Positions 1 to 4,274 of a DNA stretch of 7,175 nt are shown piece after piece. Position 1 is the first letter of the stretch; each line of letters opens with the position of its first letter. Under the pieces are notes generated by a model. It made no database searches. It had not been told where the DNA came from and saw only the letters and a program-made list of their open reading frames with translations. A program made the position numbers and the translations under genes. Location: contig JAKAHN010000032.1 in assembly GCA_021814895.1 (NCBI GenBank), positions 1-7,175 of the forward strand, given 5' to 3'. The stretch is from a bacterium (GTDB lineage: Bacteria; Patescibacteriota; Minisyncoccia; Phycocordibacterales; 2-02-FULL-43-11).

Positions 1-1
1 A

Positions 2-1198
2 TTTGTAAGAGATTGGTTGGCCAATAAATACCATAAAGTTATATTAAAAACACTTCGCGAGACATCGGACCAAGTTCGTGGACTAGATTACATAGTAACA
101 AAACTGGATCAAAAGAAAACTGAACCTAAACCACATGCAAAAACCGCCAGCCCGTCTTTACCTTTGAACGAACATTATGTTGACCATGAGAGCAACCTTA
201 ACCCAAGATACACATTTGAGTCTTTTGTTGTAGGCCCTTTCAACGAATTGGCTTACACCGCGGCCCAAGCGGTGATAAAGGGCGTGGGAACGATTTACAA
301 CCCTTTATTCGTCTACGGGAACACAGGACACGGAAAAACTCACCTCATCCAAGCGGTTGGTAATTATTTAAAAAGCGCCGGTCCTAACAAAAAAGTCTAC
401 TACCTGACATCGGAGCGATTTTATCTTGATTTTTTCAACGCGATGCAGGCAAACCAGATTCCTTTTTTTAAAGAAAGGTATAGAAAATACGATGTTTTAA
501 TTATGGATGATATCCAATATTTAGGTAGCAAACCAAGTACCCAAGACGAACTTTTTCATCTTTTTAACAACCTTTACGATGCCGGCAAACAAATCGTGTT
601 TTCATCGGATAAACACCCAAATTACATCCCGGAACTGGAGGAGCGCCTTAAATCAAGATTTTCGGCGGGAATGATTGTTGATATTCCTCCTCCAGACCTT
701 GATTCTAGACTGACTATAATTAAAGCCAAATCAAACCAACTTGGCTTAACCTTGCTTGATGATGTGGCCAATTTTCTTGCGTCGGCTATTGAAGGAAATA
801 TTCGAGAGATTGAGGGTGTGATAAATACCGTCGTCTGCCAAACCCAAATTAAAGGACGAAGTCTGACCCTCCCTGAGATTAGAACGATGGTAAAACTTAA
901 TGCTAAACCTAAAAAAACCGCTTCTGTTAAAGATGTGATAAAAGCAATCGCCACATATTATGAAATAGATGAATCAAGTATTTTTGAAAAAACCAGAAAA
1001 AAAGAAGTGGTTAGACCGAGACAAATCGCTATGTATATACTTCGAGAAGATTGTGGAAAATCTTTCCCTTTAATAGGGGAAAAGGTTGGTGGGCGCGACC
1101 ATACGACAGTTCTTCATTCTTACGAAAAAATAAAAAACGAATTAAAAAATAATCCGTCTTTAGAGCAAGACCTTGTTCAAATCAGAGCGATGCTTTAA
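2..1198 (+). CDS. dnaA: Chromosomal replication initiator protein DnaA, 5'-truncated by window edge
   Basis: AAA+ ATPase that binds DnaA boxes in oriC, melts the origin and recruits the helicase. The frame is open to the left edge, and its first residues (FVRDWLANKYHKVIL) match the end of DnaA domain I (FVxDWxxxKY in E. coli). The TTG at 17 is therefore internal, and roughly 45 N-terminal residues are missing. A short domain II linker follows (about 95-200). Domain III shows Walker A GNTGHGKT (317-340), Walker B DVLIMDD (491-511), sensor 1 IVFSSD (593-610), the box VII arginine finger in RLKSRF (644-661), and sensor 2 NIREIEGV (near 800-823). Domain IV carries the DNA-binding signature GRDHTTVLH (1091-1117). 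The 398 visible residues plus the missing part fit a normal-length DnaA. The 3' end borders the probable origin, and dnaN follows. The identification is certain; the true start lies outside the window. Confidence 0.97.
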   Translation, partial: FVRDWLANKYHKVILKTLRETSDQVRGLDYIVTKLDQKKTEPKPHAKTASPSLPLNEHYVDHESNLNPRYTFESFVVGPFNELAYTAAQAVIKGVGTIYNPLFVYGNTGHGKTHLIQAVGNYLKSAGPNKKVYYLTSERFYLDFFNAMQANQIPFFKERYRKYDVLIMDDIQYLGSKPSTQDELFHLFNNLYDAGKQIVFSSDKHPNYIPELEERLKSRFSAGMIVDIPPPDLDSRLTIIKAKSNQLGLTLLDDVANFLASAIEGNIREIEGVINTVVCQTQIKGRSLTLPEIRTMVKLNAKPKKTASVKDVIKAIATYYEIDESSIFEKTRKKEVVRPRQIAMYILREDCGKSFPLIGEKVGGRDHTTVLHSYEKIKNELKNNPSLEQDLVQIRAML

Positions 1199-1203
1199 TT
1201 AAG

Positions 1204-1258
1204 TGTGTATTAGCTGTGTAAAACCGTCGATTTGATTGTTAATAATATGTGTGGAAAA
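1204..1258 (-). promoter_or_regulatory. Left DnaA-box cluster (three minus-strand boxes)
   Basis: Three 9-mers share an orientation just after the dnaA stop: TGTGTATTA (1204-1212), TGTGTAAAA (1215-1223) and TGTGGAAAA (1250-1258). Read on the minus strand they are TAATACACA, TTTTACACA and TTTTCCACA. The last two fit TTWTNCACA and the first has one mismatch. The first two begin 11 bp apart, about one helical turn, so both would sit on the same face of the DNA. Binding is inferred, not shown. Confidence 0.6.
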
Positions 1259-1289
1259 TAGCTGTTAAAAAATTACAAAAAAATATATC

Positions 1290-1318
1290 CAACCTTAATA
1301 TGATTTTATCAACCTTAA
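1290..1318 (+). repeat. Two direct copies of CAACCTTAA 20 bp apart
   Basis: CAACCTTAA occurs at 1290-1298 and 1310-1318, each preceded by a TATC or TATCC sequence. The 20-bp period is close to two helical turns, so both copies face the same side. They lie between the left box cluster and the tandem right boxes and could be binding sites for an origin regulator or simply a local duplication. Confidence 0.45.
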
Positions 1319-1367
1319 AAATTTCAAACGGTTTAAAAAAAATGAATACAGATAAGGCTAAATTAAG

Positions 1368-1393
1368 TTTTCAACATATCCACACCGCTATTA
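1368..1393 (+). promoter_or_regulatory. Tandem DnaA boxes, GC spacer and DnaA-trio-like element
   Basis: Two plus-strand box-like 9-mers abut: TTTTCAACA (1368-1376) and ATATCCACA (1376-1384). The second has 8 of 9 matches to TTATCCACA. They are followed by CCG (1385-1387), then CTA and TTA triplets (1388-1393), and then the AT-rich block. The order box, box, short GC run, CTA-type triplets matches the basal unwinding system described for Bacillus subtilis oriC, where DnaA extends from boxes onto 3'-GAT-5' trios of one strand. Only two clear triplets are visible, so this is a plausible but degenerate version. Confidence 0.5.
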
Positions 1394-1439
1394 TCTTAAT
1401 TATTTCTTTATATATAAAAAAATAAAATAAAAATTAATA
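1391..1439. other. AT-rich duplex unwinding element candidate
   Basis: This 49-bp stretch contains only two C and no G, about 96% A+T, even by the standard of this AT-rich spacer. It includes the 12-bp palindrome TTTATATATAAA at 1407-1418. It directly follows the tandem DnaA boxes and the trio-like element, which is where strand opening would be expected to start. An overlapping dnaN promoter -10 region is an alternative or additional role. Confidence 0.55.
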
Positions 1440-1488
1440 CACACAAAAATCGAGGTGTGAAAAAATTAGCAGTAAATTTTAAATCAAA

Positions 1489-2592
1489 ATGAAATTAGAG
1501 TGCTCAAGAGAAAAAATTGAAAAAGCTTTAAATTTAGCGGAAAGAGCTACAAGCAAGAATCCAACCCTGCCAATATTATCGTGCATTCTACTTGAAGCAA
1601 AAAGCAACTCACTATTAGTAAGAGCAACCAATCTGGATGTTGGTATAGAGGTTTCTGTGCCGGCTAAGGTTGAAAAAGAGGGGGTTGTGGCCATAAAAGG
1701 AGCGACTCTAATAGGGTTTTTGGCTAACACTTTTTCTGATAAGCAGATATTTATAGAGTCAGCCGATGGTAATGTCGTTGTTAAAACAAATAACGGAGAA
1801 GCGACATTAAAAGGTTTTCCAGTGGAAGATTTTCCTAAAACGCCAAAACTAAGCGGGGCGTCAGGAATAATTATAGATGGTACGGTTTTGTCTAATGGGA
1901 TAAGGTCTGTTTTTTATAGCGCTTCCATTTCTCACATTAAGCCGGAGTTGGCCAGTGTCGTTTTATACGGAGAAGGGAAAAATTTAGTTTTTGTTTCCAC
2001 TGACTCATTTCGTTTGGCAGAGAAAAAAATATCAGTTGGATTGGCAAAAGATATTCCTCAAACAATCATCCCGATTAAAAATGCAACAGAATTGGCTAGA
2101 GTCTCCGAAGAATTCACTAACAAAAACGCCAAGTTGTTTATCGGTAAGAATCAAATTGCGGTTGAGGGGGAAAATATCTATTTTGTTTCCAGGATTGTTG
2201 AGGGTTCATTCCCGGATTATCGGCAAATTATACCGAAAGAATCAAAAACAGAAGCGGTGGTATTGAAAGAGGATTTAGTGAAGTCTTTGAAAATGGCAAC
2301 GGTATTTTCCGATTCGTTCAACCAAACAACTTTTTCAGTTTCACCCGGAAAGAAAAAAATGGAACTCAAGGCAAAAAGCGCTGAAATCGGTGAAGGGGCA
2401 ATCACTCTTCAGTCCGCTATTTCTGGCGAACCTGTGGAGATAAGTTTCAATCACAGATATTTTTCCGATTGTTTGCCGTCAATTCAGTCGGATAGTGTTT
2501 CAATATCTTTCTCTGGCGCCAGCAAACCAACACTTATCCGCGGGGTATCCGATACTTCATTTGTCTACATAGTAATGCCGATGAACCGATAG
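1489..2592 (+). CDS. dnaN: DNA polymerase III subunit beta (sliding clamp)
   Basis: DnaN forms a homodimeric ring around DNA that tethers DNA polymerase III and docks other replication and repair proteins. The 367-residue product has the normal family length, with three repeated clamp domains covering roughly 1-120, 125-250 and 250-367. Recognisable segments are NPTLPILS near residue 24, STDSFRLA (170-177, the ATDGHRLA region), RIVEGSFPDYRQIIP (235-249, the classical RxxxGxFPDYxxxIP block) and the C-terminal YIVMPMNR (360-367, YxVMPM in most clamps). The ATG at 1489 begins the canonical clamp N-terminus MKLECSREKI, so the start is secure even though no Shine-Dalgarno sequence precedes it. Its place directly after dnaA and the origin is the conserved bacterial order. 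The stop is TAG. No defect in the reading frame was seen. Confidence 0.97.
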   Translation: MKLECSREKIEKALNLAERATSKNPTLPILSCILLEAKSNSLLVRATNLDVGIEVSVPAKVEKEGVVAIKGATLIGFLANTFSDKQIFIESADGNVVVKTNNGEATLKGFPVEDFPKTPKLSGASGIIIDGTVLSNGIRSVFYSASISHIKPELASVVLYGEGKNLVFVSTDSFRLAEKKISVGLAKDIPQTIIPIKNATELARVSEEFTNKNAKLFIGKNQIAVEGENIYFVSRIVEGSFPDYRQIIPKESKTEAVVLKEDLVKSLKMATVFSDSFNQTTFSVSPGKKKMELKAKSAEIGEGAITLQSAISGEPVEISFNHRYFSDCLPSIQSDSVSISFSGASKPTLIRGVSDTSFVYIVMPMNR

Positions 2593-2603
2593 AAAAAATT
2601 GAA

Positions 2604-2715
2604 AATGTAAATATCAAAATATAAAATAACAATGCAAAATTATAAAATAGATAAATTAAATTGAGGTTTAATTTTGATATTTTAAACTGTCATTTTGAAT
2701 TTTTAATTTTACATT
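2604..2715. repeat. Long imperfect inverted repeat in the dnaN-DciA spacer
   Basis: The 123-bp gap after dnaN is almost entirely A and T with scattered G/C. Positions 2604-2648 pair with the reverse complement of 2671-2715 at about 33 of 45 positions, leaving a loop of about 22 bases. The outer 8 bases (AATGTAAA with TTTACATT) pair perfectly, and the arms contain recurrent AAAAT words. The right arm ends on the base before the next ATG. The transcript could fold into a large weak stem that shapes readthrough or translation. The repetitive wording also resembles intergenic hairpin repeats I associate with CPR genomes. No clear rho-independent terminator is present. Confidence 0.65.
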
Positions 2716-2979
2716 ATGTTACACCTTTCACAACTTTTAAGTCGCTTCAAGAATATCGGTCTTGGTGAAAAACTCTCTAAAGAAGTTTTGGTTGAAGCGG
2801 TAGATAAAATTATTGGTCCGAATCTAATTACAATCAGCGATGTAAAAATTCAAAACGGTGTCGCTATTGTTAGGGCAAGTAGTTCAATAAAAAGTGAAAT
2901 TTTTATCTATAAGTCTGAAATTTTAAAATACGCCATCGAAAAACTTGGTAAGAGCCTCGTTATTAATGATGTAAAATAA
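2716..2979 (+). CDS. DUF721/DciA-like protein, candidate DnaB helicase loader
   Basis: This small basic 87-residue protein has the layout of the DUF721 (DciA) domain. An N-terminal helix (LSQLLSRFKNIGLGEKL, residues 4-20) comes first. It is followed by a helix with VDKIIGPNL (29-37, matching the family's W-x-x-IVG-x-x-L block, but without the usual tryptophan). Then come the strand pair DVKIQNGVAIVRASSS (42-57) and a C-terminal helix and strand (EIFIYKSEILKYAIEKLG ... LVINDVK). DciA proteins interact with the replicative helicase and are thought to load it in bacteria that lack DnaC or DnaI. A location two genes from dnaA beside dnaN fits that role. It is shorter than most DciA proteins and lacks a long tail. 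The ATG is the first in-frame start after a TAA at 2704-2706. No Shine-Dalgarno sequence is visible. The family call is by pattern only. Confidence 0.72.
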   Translation: MLHLSQLLSRFKNIGLGEKLSKEVLVEAVDKIIGPNLITISDVKIQNGVAIVRASSSIKSEIFIYKSEILKYAIEKLGKSLVINDVK

Positions 2980-2986
2980 TAAAAAT

Positions 2987-4255
2987 ATGATTGAGCAACC
3001 AAATTTAACCCCGGTAATAGAAAGTAAAGAATCTTCTGAAGCAGAGCAATTAAGGGCGATTGAATCTTTACCTTGGGAAGCAGATGTTAAACAAGACATT
3101 GCGCTATTTATTTTAGGCAGGAAGCCTGCAGTTAATATTGGCGGTTACTTAAATTTTAATCTAGAAGACGAGTTGAAAAACGAAGAAGTTAAAAGAAATT
3201 TTGAGGCATTAAAAAATATGTGCGGGAGATTTGGGTTCCATTTTAATATCCAAAGTTTTGATTATGTTGAGAATGTTAAGCGTATATCAATGCTTATTTC
3301 TCACGACCGAGAAACACTTAATAAGGCAGTAGACGCGGAATCTGGCGGAGATGAGAAAACACTCGGATTATTAATGGGGTATCCGCAATCTGCAGTTGAT
3401 GCTTATGGGACCAACCAAGCTTTTATCTGGGAAGACGAATTGGCACAAGCAGAAAAAGAAAAACTGATTGCCGAAAATTTATTGCCATTCCTTCAGTTTA
3501 TGCCGTCTAAAGGACACCGGGAAGAGGAGTTTGATTGGGCACGCACCAATCGCGATTTAATTAAACAAAAAGCCCCGAAATTGTTCGGTGAAATAGTGGG
3601 GGAATACCAGAAAAATTTGTTTGATCAGAAGCGAAAAGAGCTTGAAGAGATTACCGACGCTCTTGGAAAGAAAATAGAGCCACTTATTTTGGATTCTTGC
3701 GTGGTTTTCAATGTTTCAGGTTTCAATACAAGCAATTCTTGCGAGGGACACGGAGAAAAGGGGAGTACCCATTCTCCCTGGCCGTTTGTTTCAATTGAGG
3801 CGCCCAACGAACCGGAAGAACATTTTGTCGGAGAAACAGAGTCATTTCAAAAAGAATGTAAGCGAAGGGGGGCGGATTTTGACGAGCCGTATCATGGACT
3901 GCCCGAAGATGTATATTGGGGGATTAAAAGGAGATTATCAGAGGGTGAAGAGACGGAGGAGTATAAAGAATGGCAGAAAAAAAACAGAGAATTGGTTCAA
4001 AAAATAACAGCGCTAATCAGACAGTTTTATGAAAGTCGTGATAGTGTGGCTGATCATGTAAGAATTAAAGAACCAAACAAGGGAGGCATTTTTGATGTTA
4101 GTTCCGCGAGTGAAGAAGAAAAAAGAAAATATATCCAAGGTAAAATGGATGAAAAATCTCGTGAGGAATCAGTCGCTTTTTTATTAGAGCGAAGAAAAGA
4201 AATGATGGCGTTTACAGACTGGTTGAAGAAAAAATATTTGTTAGGAGAAGTGTAG
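2987..4255 (+). CDS. Uncharacterised 422-residue protein with SCEGHG segment
   Basis: I do not recognise a named family. The protein is soluble-looking, strongly charged, and without signal peptide or membrane segment. After a Glu/Ser-rich start comes LPWEADVKQDIALFILGRKPAV (residues 28-49). A probable alpha/beta part (about 66-106) ends in RISMLISHD, and LGLLMGYPQSAVDAYG follows (126-141). The middle region has LPFLQFMPSKGHREEEFDWAR (166-186). The most motif-like part is residues 235-273, with C238, SCEGHG at 251-256 (C252, H255) and H262 in HSPWPFVSIEAP; these residues could bind a metal or be catalytic. The last third is rich in Glu, Lys and Arg, helical and possibly coiled coil. The start lies 7 bases after the preceding stop, implying co-transcription, and its composition matches the neighbours. 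The long open frame and consistent composition argue that the gene is real. Confidence 0.9.
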   Translation: MIEQPNLTPVIESKESSEAEQLRAIESLPWEADVKQDIALFILGRKPAVNIGGYLNFNLEDELKNEEVKRNFEALKNMCGRFGFHFNIQSFDYVENVKRISMLISHDRETLNKAVDAESGGDEKTLGLLMGYPQSAVDAYGTNQAFIWEDELAQAEKEKLIAENLLPFLQFMPSKGHREEEFDWARTNRDLIKQKAPKLFGEIVGEYQKNLFDQKRKELEEITDALGKKIEPLILDSCVVFNVSGFNTSNSCEGHGEKGSTHSPWPFVSIEAPNEPEEHFVGETESFQKECKRRGADFDEPYHGLPEDVYWGIKRRLSEGEETEEYKEWQKKNRELVQKITALIRQFYESRDSVADHVRIKEPNKGGIFDVSSASEEEKRKYIQGKMDEKSREESVAFLLERRKEMMAFTDWLKKKYLLGEV

Positions 4256-4274
4256 AAAATTATACGGATAGATA

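Larger units (their letters stand above)
1203..1444. repeat. 10-bp perfect inverted repeat bracketing the origin spacer
   Basis: GTGTGTATTA at 1203-1212 is the exact reverse complement of TAATACACAC at 1435-1444. The two arms lie at opposite ends of the dnaA-dnaN gap and each contains the box-like 9-mer TAATACACA. They are too far apart for a simple hairpin and more probably represent a pair of oppositely oriented protein-binding sites. A chance match is possible in such skewed composition. Confidence 0.5.
1199..1488. other. Probable chromosomal replication origin (oriC) between dnaA and dnaN
   Basis: This is a 290-bp spacer with no gene, in the classical oriC position between dnaA and dnaN. 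Against the relaxed DnaA-box consensus TTWTNCACA, exact matches lie on the minus strand at 1215-1223 (TTTTACACA), 1250-1258 (TTTTCCACA) and 1456-1464 (TTTTTCACA). One-mismatch sites are at 1204-1212 (minus), 1368-1376, 1376-1384 and 1435-1443 (plus). A nearly pure A+T block at 1391-1439 could be the duplex unwinding element. A-tracts at 1267-1272 and 1277-1283 are centred about 10.5 bp apart, as expected for a bend. The dnaN promoter must also lie here, but no convincing -35/-10 pair stands out. In such AT-rich DNA single boxes can arise by chance; the support comes from clustering and location. Confidence 0.8.

Noticed and set aside
17..19. TTG as the dnaA start codon
   Set aside because: The frame is open upstream to the window edge, and the codons before it encode FVRDW, which fits DnaA domain I; the gene is simply cut by the window.
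622..954. 110-residue minus-strand open frame within dnaA
   Set aside because: It lies entirely opposite conserved DnaA ATPase codons, has no recognisable family, and is explained as a shadow frame.
2593..2715. CRISPR or tandem repeat array suggested by recurring AAAAT words
   Set aside because: There are no regular repeat units or spacers; the pattern is low-complexity AT sequence organised as a single imperfect inverted repeat.
3711..4007. 98-residue plus-strand open frame inside the unknown 422-residue gene
   Set aside because: It overlaps the longer frame throughout, has an unnatural composition and no start context; it is a frame shadow.
4256..4274. Bidirectional terminator between the two convergent genes
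   Set aside because: The gap is only 19 bases and shows no inverted repeat or T-tract.
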